NCBI GenBank assembly: GCA_038503035.1
Contig: JAVSML010020360.1
Coordinates: forward strand, 1 to 64,000
Source of the DNA: Crocodylus rhombifer
Lineage: Eukaryota; Chordata; Crocodylia; Crocodylidae
Direction: 5' to 3'
Length of the DNA: 64,000 nt
Each line of letters opens with the position of its first letter. The stretch's first letter is position 1. Both the position numbers and the translations under genes were made by a program. Below the pieces are notes generated by a model, which saw nothing but the letters and a program-made list of their open reading frames with translations, was not told the DNA's origin and did not search any database. Below, in pieces: positions 1 to 9,769 of the stretch.

Positions 1-154
1 AAAAAAAAAGGCCCCAGGACCAACCCCTGGGGCATGCCACTTGATAGAGGCCACTAACTAGACATTGAGCCACTGATTACTACCCTCTGAGCCTAATGCT
101 CCAGCCAGTTTTCTATCCACTTTACAGTCTATTCATTCAGTCTACACTTCCTTA
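1..154. other. No gene seen; left edge
   Basis: The window opens with a short A-run followed by unremarkable sequence. I see no coding frame or recognisable repeat before the palindrome that begins near 155. Confidence 0.5.
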
Positions 155-1228
155 GCTTGCCTGCAACATACTTCTTTAACTTGGCTGTGAGCTTTTGTGG
201 TACTGTAGATTTCACCAAAATTTGTAATGCTCAAAAGGAATGCCTGTCCACACCCTAAACATTGGGTGGGCAAAATACAGCCCACAAGCCAGATCCAGCC
301 TGCAAAGCACTTTGTCCAGCTTGTGGTGGGTCCCTTGGTTCCACCTGGCCCAAGAGCCTCCCAACTGGGGCACATCCTGCTGCCCCCTGGGCACACAGTA
401 GGACTGGGCAGGCTCCTTCCAGCTGCCATTACTGCTTTCCCCAGCCCTGTGGTAACTGCATGAACCCACAAGCACAGTCCCAACCCGGCATGCCCTGTGC
501 CTTATCCAGACTCACCCATCCAATCTGAGTAGCAGCAGCAGTACCAGGTAGAACCTGTTGCTCAGCACAGGGGGAAGGGGCTCCTCACCCTTGCCATTGC
601 TGGGCATTCTCACTGCAGCTGCCCATGCTATGCTAGGCTGCCCTGTGTCTCCATCACCGCTGCCTCTGGGCTGCCCTGTGGCTGCTCTGCACTGTCACTG
701 TCACTGCTGCCCCACAGTGCAGCCCAGAGGCAACAGTGATGGAGATGCAGGGCAGTCTGGCACAGCACAGGACAGTGGCAGCAAGAACTGCCCAGTGGTA
801 GTGAGGGGTGGGGGGTGTTTTCTCCCCACAATGAGCAGCAGTTTCTGCCCAGTGCTGCCACTCAGCCCAGACAGATGTGTCCAAAGCAGGTACAAAATGC
901 ACTGGGTCAGGACTACACACACAGGCCCTCACCACTACCAGGGGGTCTGGGACCAGTGGTAGCAGCAGGTGGAAGGAGCCTCCCCAGTCCCACTGTGTGC
1001 CCAGGGGCAGCAGAATGCACCCCATCTGGGAGGTGCCTGGGGCAGGCAGAACTAAGGGACCTCCCATGGGCCAAACAAAGCCCCTCCATGGGCTACATCT
1101 AACCCATGGGCCATATTTTGCCCACCCCAGGTTTAGGGTGTGTACATTTAGAGCATTGTAAATTTGGGGGAAATCTGTAGCACAAGAAATCTTTTCTAGA
1201 AGGGGAGTGTACATTCCAGCTTGCAGCC
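155..1228. mobile_element. 1.07-kb foldback (imperfect palindrome) element with hAT-like inner ends
   Basis: The left half (about 155-690) is the inverted copy of the right half (about 700-1228). Matches run the whole length. At the outside, 251-260 pairs perfectly with 1131-1140. In the middle of the arms, the block around 390-420 pairs with the block around 975-1010. At the centre, tgcctctgggctgc at 660-673 pairs with gcagcccagaggca at 719-732. Inside the arms lie TGGGTGGGCAAAATA (263-277) and its inverted partner (about 1113-1128), which resemble hAT/Charlie-type terminal repeats. No transposase is encoded. Open frames of up to 186 codons inside it (for example 654-1214 minus) are compositional artefacts. 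The two halves have drifted by small indels and substitutions, so it is not recent. Confidence 0.8.
262..1130. repeat. hAT-like terminal repeats inside the foldback
   Basis: The pair TGGGTGGGCAAAATA and TATTTTGCCCACCCCAG resembles the ends of hAT-Charlie MITEs. The flanking 10-mers are inverted (caccctaaac / gtttagggtg) rather than directly repeated, so no 8-bp target duplication can be called at these ends. The palindrome clearly continues outward on both sides by about 70-100 bp. Confidence 0.55.
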
Positions 1229-1567
1229 ACTCCCTGTCCCCTACACCTTCCCCAGGTGAGGGTCACCCCAGTCCAAGAAAGTTGTGGGAAGCAGTTTCTA
1301 TTCGACTATAGGGTGGCAGGAAAAGGGTCCCCATGCCCTCCCCAGAGAGGGATCTCCCACTAGAAATGATAATAGACTGTGTAAAAATTTTAGCTAAAAC
1401 CTGTTAGTACATTTAGGAGAATACAGGGCTTTTGTCTCCTCCAGGCTTAATAAAATGTGATCTGACCTTTTTCCATTGGAAGGGAGAGGTAATTAGCTGG
1501 GTTAGTCTGAAGTCAGTCAGAAGTCAGGGTAGATATGCACCTTAATGGATTAACTAAACTATACATA

Positions 1568-1608
<41 letters not shown>

Positions 1609-2179
1609 ATAAAACTGGTTTTTTTCCTCTTGCACACAGCCTGTAACCAACATGTGATATATGCATATTTTGGCTGGTGAAGAACACATATTCGTATCCT
1701 TAACCTCTAAACTTATCAACAAGAAGCAAAAAGGAAGATGGCTACTCAGCTCCCAGTCATTTGTAATGATCCTTGAGATGTTCTTTGATGAGACCTTTGA
1801 GATAGGAGTCATAAGATGGTAAAGGGGCACTTGTAACAGGCAGACAGGTTTACATATCAATGGTACCATGTTAACTCCATGACCTGGGAATCACAACTGC
1901 GTACAGGTTCTCACTCAGAGAATTCTTATTTTCCATTGGAGCAAATGGTGCAGTGCCACAGACTGTAAGTCTGTCATTATTTATCTCCTGATGGATGAGA
2001 TCTTTAGGGCCAAGACATATGACACAGGGAAAAAAAGAATGGACACACGCAATCTATAGCCCTATTGTTAGGGTGGACTGGTAAATGGTGGTTGGTCCAA
2101 AGACAGTGTGTTAGAACAGGCATTACTGTAGAGAGCACCAAGGTCAACATGGACATACATCCTAATTCAAAGTAACAAG
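1229..2179. other. Gene-free, AT-rich unique sequence
   Basis: No coding frame or recognisable family was found apart from the AT microsatellite annotated separately. Minus-strand frames here run through the microsatellite and have no domain signature. Confidence 0.5.
1561..1611. repeat. (AT)n/(ATAC)n microsatellite
   Basis: The tract alternates tatata runs with atacatac units for about 51 bp. It is a simple repeat that is probably polymorphic in length. Confidence 0.9.
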
Positions 2180-2530
2180 CCAGGGTCAAGGCAGGTCTCT
2201 GGTCATACAGGGAAGTCCAAGATAGGGACAGGAGTACTCAGGCCCAGGCAGGACACAAACAGAGCAATTCAGGATAGGAAAAGGCAGGTACTGTAGCAGA
2301 AGCAGAGACAGGCAAGGATCCAGGCAGGAGTGGGGTATAGGTTCAGGCTAGGCAAGGTGCAAGTAGGAACTAGGTCAGCACAAGGCAAAGATTCAGGCTA
2401 GGTATGGATACATGCAGGAATTGAGGGTCATAGCAACTGGTAAACTAGGAAACATTCAGTTGGGATCAAGAGAGAAGCAAGCAGGCAAACTGGCTGGCAG
2501 GGGTCCATCAGGTCAGGAAAAATGTCCAAG
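2180..2530. repeat. Degenerate CAGG-rich purine tract
   Basis: About 350 bp are dominated by recurring cagg, ggcagg and ggctaggca words (for example near 2310-2400) on a purine-rich strand. There is no fixed period that I can define by eye. It looks like a decayed minisatellite or the body of an old repeat. It has no coding potential. Confidence 0.4.
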
Positions 2531-2808
2531 GAGTCTATTACTCAGACAACCCTACTGTATGACCTGAGCTACTAATGACCTGCGCAGGCATGGCCCTCTT
2601 CTTGAGGAACGTGGGGATGACTTACCTGTGCCTTGATTGCCTCTGGTTGGAGCCTAGACTCCTTTTACCTATAGCAGTGTAACTTACTATAATCTAAGGT
2701 AGGTTATTCCCAGAAAAGAAATAGAGTAAGAATAAACATCTAAGTTGCACTGGTATTGGTATTGTGTGTCCATAGGTATTCTGGGGTAACTATTTGCTCC
2801 CCAGATAT

Positions 2809-2842
2809 GAATATGGCCTGCTTACCCATGACCAAACAGTGA
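2809..2842 (+). repeat. Left half of a dispersed repeat split by CR1-A
   Basis: The block ending cccatgaccaaacagtga matches a block at 8934-8966. It resumes as gtgatatgct right after CR1-A, at 6789-6798. The unsplit copy at 8934-8975 therefore serves as a paralogous empty site for the CR1-A insertion. Confidence 0.6.
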
Positions 2843-2848
2843 AAACCC

Positions 2849-3401
2849 AGACCTAGTGGAGCTTATGGAAACCTGGTGGGATTCTACCCACAACTGGGCA
2901 GTGGACATTGGGGGATACAGGCTGTACAGGAGAGACAAAGCAGGGAAAAGGGTGGGGGGGTGTAGCACTATACGTGAAAGAGCAATACACATCCTCAATG
3001 ATCAGGATGGGGTCAGAGGAGGGGCAAAATGAGGCACTCTGGGTAAGAATGCAAGGGGGAGGCGTGGGGAAAGGGACTTGATAGTGGACCTCTACTACAG
3101 ACTGCCTCATCAGGGAGATGAGCTGGACCTGGAATTCTCAGGTCAGCTTACGGAGGCAGTGAAGTCAAGGGATGGGGTTGTCATGGGTGACCTAAACTAC
3201 CCAGACATCTACTGGGAGGAGCAGTCAGCCAGGTCCAACCACTCACGTAAGTTCCACCTAACCCAGGAAGTATATAGTCCCACCAGGGGAAATGCCTTGC
3301 TGGACTTGGTCCTTGCCATAGGCAACAACTTGGTGAGGGGTCTGCAGGTACTCAACTACGTGGGTGACAGTGATCTTTTCCTGTTGGAATTTACCATCTA
3401 G
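2849..3401 (+). pseudogene. CR1-A ORF2 endonuclease relic
   Basis: This is the decayed apurinic-type (APE) endonuclease domain of CR1 ORF2, which in active elements nicks target DNA to prime reverse transcription. ETWWDSTHNW near 2860 carries the catalytic-glutamate region. After a frameshift, 3078-3401 stays open and holds YYRLPHQGDELD, the GDLNYPDIYW core and GDSDLFLLEF. The normally invariant histidine of the SDH motif is leucine here. A stop at 3399-3401 ends the block, and linker sequence follows in other frames. The family assignment is firm and the gene is dead. Confidence 0.85.
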
Positions 3402-3609
3402 TGCAGGGTGGTGAAGGCAAGCAACAAGGCAGAGGTCCTCGACTTCAGGAGGGCTGACTTCTGTAATCTGAGAAAGTTAGTAGGAGAGGCATTGGGGTCT
3501 TGGAGCTTCAATGAGATGGGAATCCAAGATGGGTGGTTGTTCCTCAAGGAGATGATCCTCTGAGCTCAAAGGGAGTCAGTCCTAATGAGCACCGGGGTGG
3601 GCAGGAGTG

Positions 3610-4904
3610 CTAAGAAGCCCCCATGGCTTGGCAAAGGCATCCAAGGATGCCTGGGGGCAAAAAAGAGGTGTACAACAGTGGAAGCAAGGGGCTATCACCA
3701 AGGAGGACTGCTTGGGACTTCAGGGAGGCAGTTAGGAAGGCCAAGGCAGAGATGAAGCTAGGGCTAGCGACCAGAATCAAGGATAATAAAAAGTCCTTTT
3801 TCAAATACATAGGAAGTAAGAAGAAGGCACTGGGTAATGTGGGGCCCCAACAGGATAGTCTTGGCAATCTAGTGAGTGCAGCAAATGAAAAAGCTGACCT
3901 CTCTGCCTCCATATTTCTGAACAGGGACTGGGGCATCTCCACCACTAGAAGTGCAGACGGACCCGGGGAGGCACTGCCATGCCTAGGGTCAGAGACGACC
4001 TAGTTAGGCAACTCTTGGAGAGGCTGGATGTGTTTAAATCAGTAGGTCCAAAGGCTCTTCACCCGAGGGTGCTGAGGGAATTAGTGGGAGTTACAGCGGG
4101 GCCCCTGACATGGCTCTATGAGTGCTCTTGGGGCACTGGCCAGGTACCAGAGGATTGGAAAAGGGCCAACATGGTCCCCATTTACAAGGGGAGAAAGGAG
4201 GACCCTGGCAATTATAGGCCAGTCAGTCTCACCACAGTCCTTGGAAAGACCTTTGAGAAAATTATCTAGGAGCACATCTGCAAGTTCCCAGAAGAGTAGG
4301 TAATACCCAGGGGCAACCAGCATAGGTTCATTGATGGCAGGTCTTGCCTGACTAACCTGGTTTCTTTTTAAGATGAGGTCATAAAGTCCCTAGATGAGGG
4401 TGTCGGGGTGGATGTCATTTTCCTGGACTTTAAGAAGGCCTTTGACACAGTTTCCCATCACATTCTCTTAAAAATGTAGGTAACTGTGGCATTGATGCCT
4501 ACACAGTCAGATGGGTGGCAAATTGGCTAGATTGTCACAGCCAGAGAGTGGTGATGGATGGGTCATTTTCGACCCGGAGGGATGTGGGCAGTGGAGTCCC
4601 CCAGGGCGTGGTCCTGGGGCCTGTACTGTTCAACATCTTTATCAGTGATCTGAATGTGGCATGCATGCTGTGCAAATTCGCTGACAACACCAAGTTGTGG
4701 GGCGAGGTGGGCATGCTGGAGGGGAGGGACAGAATCCAGTTAGATCTAGACAAATTACAGCAATGGGTGGATGAGAATAGGATAGAATTCAACACAGATA
4801 AGTGCAAGGTACTGCATCTAGGGAGAAGGAACCAGCAACACACCTATAGGCTGGGGAACACCCTTCTTGTCAACACAGTGGCAGAAAGGGATCTTGGAGT
4901 CATT
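3610..4904 (+). pseudogene. CR1-A ORF2 reverse transcriptase relic
   Basis: This segment holds the linker (KDNKKSFFKYIGSKKK near 3777-3825) and the RT domain. Visible RT blocks in order are PEDWKRANMVPIYKGRKEDP (about 4150-4209), NYRPVSL, FLDFKKAFDTVSHHILL (about 4420-4470), GSGVPQGVVLGPVLFNIFI (about 4590-4640) and KFADNTKLWGE (about 4675-4705). The second catalytic aspartate of the FADD box is asparagine. Frames change at least at about 4000, 4270 and 4480, with in-frame stops. The segment ends exactly where CR1-C is inserted and continues at 6105. Confidence 0.85.
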
Positions 4905-6098
4905 CATAGATTTCATAGACATTAGGGCTGGAAGGGACCTTGGGAGATCATCGAGTCCAGCCCCCTGCCCAAAGGGCAGGAAGTCAGCTGGGGTCATAGG
5001 ATCCCAGCACAATAAGCATCCAATTTACTCTTGAAGGTGTTCAATGTAGGTGCTTGAACCACCTCCGCTGGCAGACTGTTCCAGACCTTGGGGGCTCGGA
5101 CACTAAAGAAATTCTTCCTTATGTCCAGCCTGAAACGGTCTTGCAGGAGTTTGTGACCGTTCGACCTCGTCATCCCTTGGGGCGCTCTGGTGAACAGACG
5201 TTCCTCCAGATCCTGGTGGTCACCCCTGATAAACTTATAGGTGGCCATCAGATCACCCCTGAGCCTGCGCTTTTCCAGGCTAAAGAGTCCCATGGCTCTC
5301 AGCCTGTCATCGTAAGATCTGTTTTCCTGACCTCTGATCATGCGCGTGGCTCTCCTCTGGACTCTCTCAAGCTTCTCCACATCCTTTTGGAATTGTGGAG
5401 CCCAAAACTGGACGCAGTACTCCAGCTGCGGCCTCACCAAGGCCGAGTACAAGGGGAGAATGACGTCCCAGGATTTGCTCGAGAAGCATCTATGGATGCA
5501 CGCCAGCATTTTGGTCGCTTTACTAGCCGCAGCATCGCATTGCAGGCTCATGTTCATCTTGTGGTCAATGATGACCCCCAAGTCTCTTTCTTCTGTAGTG
5601 CTAACCAACGTAGCACTGCCGAGCCTATAAGGGTGCTGCAGGTTTTTCCTCCCAAGGTGGAGAACCTTGCATTTTTTGGTGTTAAACACCATGAGGTTCT
5701 CATCTGCCCATTTGCTGAGCTTGTCCAGGTCAGCCTGGATCACCCGCCTATCTTCTGGCGTGGATGCTTTGCCCCAAAGTTTGGTGTCATCTGCGAACTT
5801 GGCCAGTCCACTCCTGACTCCAGTGTCCACATCGTTAATGAAGATGTTGAACAGTATGGGTCCCAGGACAGAGCCTTGAGGGACCCCACTGGTCACAGGG
5901 CACCATGATGAGTGACTGCCATCAATCGCGACCCTCTGGGTCCAACCACGAAGCCAATTTCCCAGCCAGCGGATTGTGGTGGAGCCAAGGCCACAACTGG
6001 GCAGTTTGGCCAAGAGGTGATCATGGGATACCAGATCAAAAGCTTTTCTGAAGTCAAGATATATAACATCAATCTCTTCTCCCTTGTCCAGGTGATAG
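4905..6098 (-). mobile_element. CR1-C: young antisense CR1 inserted into CR1-A
   Basis: A 1194-bp 5'-truncated CR1 lies in reverse orientation. Its 3' end, tctatgaaatctatg on the minus strand, starts at 4905. A perfect 6-bp target duplication, gtcatt, lies at 4899-4904 and 6099-6104. Joining the flanks restores the sense-strand CR1-A text. It differs in subfamily from copies A, B and D, with RT tail words such as LFTRAPQGMTRSNGHKL. The uninterrupted frame marks it as the youngest LINE in the window. Confidence 0.93.
4994..6098 (-). CDS. CR1-C ORF2, 5'-truncated but uninterrupted reverse transcriptase
   Basis: About 368 codons are open from the truncation point to the natural stop. This is the reverse transcriptase of a CR1 LINE, which copies element RNA at a nicked chromosomal target. 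It starts within the RT palm (IDVIYLDFRKAFD at the N-terminal edge), then GVPQGSVLGPILFNIFI and KFADDTKLWGK. The catalytic FADD is encoded at 5786-5797 on the minus strand and is intact. The C-terminal region carries [29 protein letters not shown] and KVWNSLPAEVV. The endonuclease and ORF1 are absent through 5' truncation, so it is not autonomous. The only nearby upstream ATG (6101-6103) lies in the target duplication and belongs to the host copy, so no native start exists. Expression is not implied. Confidence 0.88.
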
Positions 6099-6787
6099 GT
6101 CATTGTTGACTCCAGGATGAACATGAACCACCAATGTGAGGAAGCAGTCAGGAAGGCTAACTGCACCTTGTCATGCATCTACAGATGCATCACAAGCAGG
6201 TCCAGGGAAGTATCCTTCCCCTCTATGCAACATTGGTCAGGCCACAGTTGGAGTACTGCATCCAGTTCTGGGTGCCACATTTCAAGAGGGATGTGGCTAG
6301 CACTGAGAGGGTCCAGAGGAGGGCCAGTCGCATGGTCAAGGGGCAGCAGGGTGGGCCCTACAAAGAAAAGCTAACGGGCCTGAACCTATTCAGCCTCCAC
6401 AAGAGAAGGCTGAGAGAGGATCTGGTTGCTGTTTACAAACTCACCAAGGGGGATCAGTGGGGATTGGGGGAGGCCCTGTTCCCCCAGGCACGACCTAGGT
6501 GCCTGCGGGAATAATGGGGGAATACTAGGAATAATGGTCACAAATTGTTAGAGAGAAAGTTCAAGCTGGACATCAGCAGACACTAGTTTACAGTTAGGGC
6601 TGTCAGGCTCTGGAATAGACTCCCAAGTGAGCTGGTACTCTCTCCTACCTTGGGGGTCTTCAAAAGGAGGCTGGACAGATATTTGGCTGGGGTGATATTA
6701 CCCCGGCACCCATTCCTGCCTGGGGCAGGGGGTCGGACCTGATGATTTGTTTAGGTCCCTTCTGACCCTAAGCACTATGATACTATG
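6099..6787 (+). pseudogene. CR1-A ORF2 C-terminal region and 3' UTR
   Basis: This is the continuation of CR1-A after the nested copy. It encodes the conserved tail: MNMNHQCEEAVRKANC, LVRPQLEYCIQFWVPHF, RVQRRASRMVKG and LNLFSLHKRRLREDLVA (6117-6514, in two frames). After a stop come NNGHKLLERKFKLDI and [14 protein letters not shown]. The 3' UTR has the usual CR1 form, with ggtcggacctgatgattt and a short ctatgatactatg end. Confidence 0.88.
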
Positions 6788-6792
6788 AGTGA

Positions 6793-7160
6793 TATGCTAT
6801 AATAGCAATTCTCATGGCAGCTACCCTGGATAACTGGTCATCTGTCTGCTTAAGATTCATTACATTACTGTTTAAAACCAATGCAAATTATACTAGTGTT
6901 AAAGTGTCAAGTGTCCAGACCCTCAAATGGTAATTTACTCAACTACATGCAGGATAAGAGGGTAGACAAAAGAGATCGCATTACATCATTTGGCCCAGCC
7001 CAATCCCTGAGTCAGTTTGAGAGGGGGAGGGGGGAAAGATTCAGTTCCTAATAAAACTTAAGCATCTTTAAGCAAAAAATCATTTTCCTACAGCAGAGCT
7101 CCAGCCTCACCTCTTTTGATCAACCATCCTATTTGGTATGATGAGAGAGCACAGGGAATT
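6793..7160. other. Gene-free spacer
   Basis: The first few bases complete the repeat split by CR1-A. The rest is AT-rich with no coding or repeat signature that I recognise. Confidence 0.5.
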
Positions 7161-7164
7161 TCAC

Positions 7165-7840
7165 TACTTGGGGCACGTCTACACATGCAAATGCTCTGGG
7201 GAGGGCTTACTCTAAAGTAATTTACTTTAAGTAAACCCACCCTGGGCAGACATCTACATGTGCAAAGAAGTGGGATCAGATTTGCTGCTCATGGGAGCAG
7301 TCTGCTTCTGCCACAGCTGGCCCTGCACCAGCCCCCTGCAGCAGCCAGGGTGAGCTCTAGGCTCCCACTTGAGTGCTAGCCCAGGTCCTGGCAGGGAGCA
7401 CAGGGCCAGGAGACAGTTGTCTCTTAGTGGGGGATGGGAGATTGCTCCCTGTTCCTGGGAGCTGCCTGCTGCTGGGGCAGACTCTGCCACTGGAGTCCAG
7501 GCAGAGACAATGTCCCCCTGCCCTGGCAGCAGGGAGCTCCCAATCCCCGCTCCCTAATCATGGAACCAGGGCTGGGAGATAGGAATCCCCCAGTCCCTGC
7601 TCCACTTCAGGATAACAGAGCTAGGAGTTCCCTGCTGCCGGGGCAGGGAAACATTGTCCCCACCTAGGCTCCAATGGCAAAGCCCATCACAGCAGCAGGC
7701 AGCTCCTAGGGGCAGGTAGCAATCTCCCACTCCCTGCTACCCAGCTGACCAGGAGCACATCTGCTCCCAGTTGGCTGTCTGCACATGCCATACTGCACAG
7801 TAATTACTCCTGAGTAAAGTTGCTACTTGTATTTACAAGT
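7165..7840. mobile_element. Foldback element with ctacacatgc-type end
   Basis: An imperfect palindrome is centred near 7585. The left arm (about 7430-7580) reads gggagattgct, gctgcctgctgct, cagagacaatgtcccc and ggaaccagggctgggagat. The reverse complement of about 7590-7745 gives the same order of words. The left end has ggcacgtctacacatgc (7172-7188), a terminal motif shared in form with the elements at 40.0 kb and 42.97 kb. The outer arms also pair weakly (gtaattact words). There is no transposase and the boundaries are approximate. Confidence 0.65.
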
Positions 7841-7844
7841 GGCA

Positions 7845-7956
7845 GATCACACTCTAAGTTAGCCCTTGATGGATGAGGTTTTAAAGTGCTTTCTGTTAAC
7901 GTGCTTTATCAAACACCTGTGCCAGATCCCATCAAGGGTTAACTTACAGTGTGATC
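7845..7956. repeat. 28-bp near-perfect inverted repeat
   Basis: The arms at 7845-7872 and 7929-7956 pair at 26 of 28 positions, starting gatcacact and ending cttgatgg, with a 56-nt spacer. It could be a small MITE end pair or the outer edge of the preceding foldback. The spacer is AT-rich and non-coding. Confidence 0.8.
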
Positions 7957-8933
7957 GCCACCCTCCCAGGTAGTGTTGTGCAAGGCTGCACTCTAGCTTT
8001 AGGCAGGGATTCTTTGCTCTGCCTGAGTGCTGGGCTGACCCTGGCGCTGGACATCAACAAGCTACCCTTTTCCAGACTGTTTTTAGTTGATGTCTTCTGG
8101 TGCTGGTCGTCCCTCGCTGCAGTGACATGCCAACGGACGACGATGACCAGCGGGACCCACCCCTCTGGGGGTGGTTTTAACATCAGTACACTCCCCACAC
8201 CCCATCGGGGGTGCAGGGTGCATGTTCACCACCAGCCGCCAGCCGCAGGCAACCCATAGAGACCGGCAGTCTACACCATGACATCATGAGGACATCAAAT
8301 AGTCCTGGCCCACTTCCTCAGCTATCAGTGACCCAGGTCAGTGAGCCTCTGATCCCAGACCCACCTCCTCCCTCTAGCCAGCTGGCTGAAAGCAGGGGAA
8401 AAGCAGCTGTGGTGCACCACAGTGTGGCCAGGGGAGGCATAGAGAAGGGATCCAGGATCTCTCTCCCTATAGCAGTCCTGGCCCCGCAGCATGCTTCTGC
8501 TTTCCCAGGGGGGCTGCAGGGAAAGGGGTCAGGCCCCATGATGTTCCACTTCCTCGCTAGGGCTGCTGCAAGGACACAGAACCTAGACCACTTTCCCCTA
8601 CAGCCCCCCCAGGCTGGCCAGACAGGATGCCCTGCTGGGGGTGGGGGGGAGCAGCCACAGGGGAAGGAGTCCAGGGCCTCTCTCCCTGGCCCCATGGCAT
8701 ACCACTATGTAGCTGAGTAGGATGCAGGGAAAGAGTCCGGGGTCTCTCTTCCCTCTCCCCCAAACCACTGCTGACAGTTACCAGCTGGCAGTGAAGGCAG
8801 GGCTGGGATGAGGGGCCAGTCCAGCAGCCTCCTGGAAGGCCCAGTGGCTAATGCAGGGCAATCCAAGCCCTTCTCCCACCCCCCAAACAAAGAACATCTG
8901 TTCAGTTCACTTGCACTCCAAGTTATAGCACTG
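7957..8933. repeat. GC-rich non-coding block with irregular internal repeats
   Basis: Words like ggatctctctccctat, gggcctctctccctggcccc and ggggtctctcttccctc recur at about 8450, 8670 and 8735 with uneven spacing, next to ccccatg-containing segments. The block looks like the body of an unidentified repeat. Open frames on both strands (8211-8720 plus, 8318-8695 minus) are mutual shadows of low complexity. Confidence 0.4.
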
Positions 8934-8975
8934 GATATGGCCCACTCACCCATGACCAAACAGTGATATGCTAAC
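8934..8975 (+). repeat. Unsplit copy of the repeat interrupted by CR1-A
   Basis: cccatgaccaaacagtgat and its upstream gatatggccc match 2809-2842. The continuous agtgatatgct here matches the junction formed by joining 2842 to 6793. It shows the site before CR1 insertion. Confidence 0.6.
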
Positions 8976-9420
8976 AGTGGAGCGCTTCCACCAGGGGCTT
9001 TTTGAACATCTGTACTTAGGCTATGTGTATAATGTTCTAACATATCTATGTGCATAGTGTTCTAATATTATGTTGGTTCAAATGCATGGCTTATGTAGAA
9101 GTACAGTTTCTAAGTGGGATATTTTCAAGACAATTTATATCGATATGTGAAAACTTCATGTAGATTGAGTCAATGTAGTTTGAAGAGCTGAGAATGTAGA
9201 TGGAGTTGCTGTAGCTTGGAGTACAGAGAGGTAATGGACTACTGCTTGCACACAATTTATATTTTTGAACAGTTTCTGCGACTCTTATTAACTGCTGGTT
9301 TGTGTAAGGACCTTAAAATGTCTTAATTTTGTTATTTTTGTGTGGACAAAGGTATGCATATCCAGCAGCAGCAAAGAACTTAATGGTGTATAATATGTAT
9401 GAACAGCCCACATAAGTACT
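8976..9420. other. Gene-free AT-rich spacer
   Basis: No coding or known repeat signal is visible. Confidence 0.5.
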
Positions 9421-9769
9421 AAGGGGCCTGACAGACATCAGGACGGGGGGCACCAAGGGCACCCATCGGGGGGTTTAAGTGTCTCTGTACTAATGCTAGG
9501 AGCATTGGGAACAAGCAGGGGGAACTCACACTCCTACTTGCAAACAAAAACTTCAACCTGGCTGGGCTAACTGAAACCTGATATGACCCTACCCATGATT
9601 AGGCAATAGGCATTGAGGGATATAGGCTATACAGATAGGAGAGAGTAGGGAAAAAGGAGTGGGGGTTGTTGCTCTCTATGTTAAGGAGCAATATACACCT
9701 TCTCTAATCAAGATGGGACCAGAGACGGGGCAAATTGGGGTCCTGTGGGTCAGAATACCAGGGGGCCAG

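Larger units (their letters stand above)
2843..6787 (+). mobile_element. CR1-A: old sense-strand CR1 LINE, split by CR1-C
   Basis: This is a 5'-truncated non-LTR retrotransposon. It begins in the endonuclease domain of ORF2 and runs to a normal CR1 3' end (ggtcccttctgaccct, then ctatgatactatg). A 5-bp duplication, agtga, lies at 2838-2842 and at 6788-6792. Without the nested copy it is about 2.75 kb. The reading frame is broken by many stops and frameshifts. The RT box reads FADN instead of FADD, and the endonuclease SDH reads SDL, so it could not mobilise itself. Confidence 0.9.

Noticed and set aside
654..1214. 186-codon minus-strand open frame
   Set aside because: It lies entirely inside the foldback palindrome. 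The composition is repeat-like and no domain is visible.
5054..5908. 284-codon plus-strand open frame
   Set aside because: It is the antisense shadow of the CR1-C reverse transcriptase and has no independent family signature.
8211..8720. 169-codon plus-strand frame
   Set aside because: It is low-complexity repeat-derived sequence with a comparable frame on the other strand.
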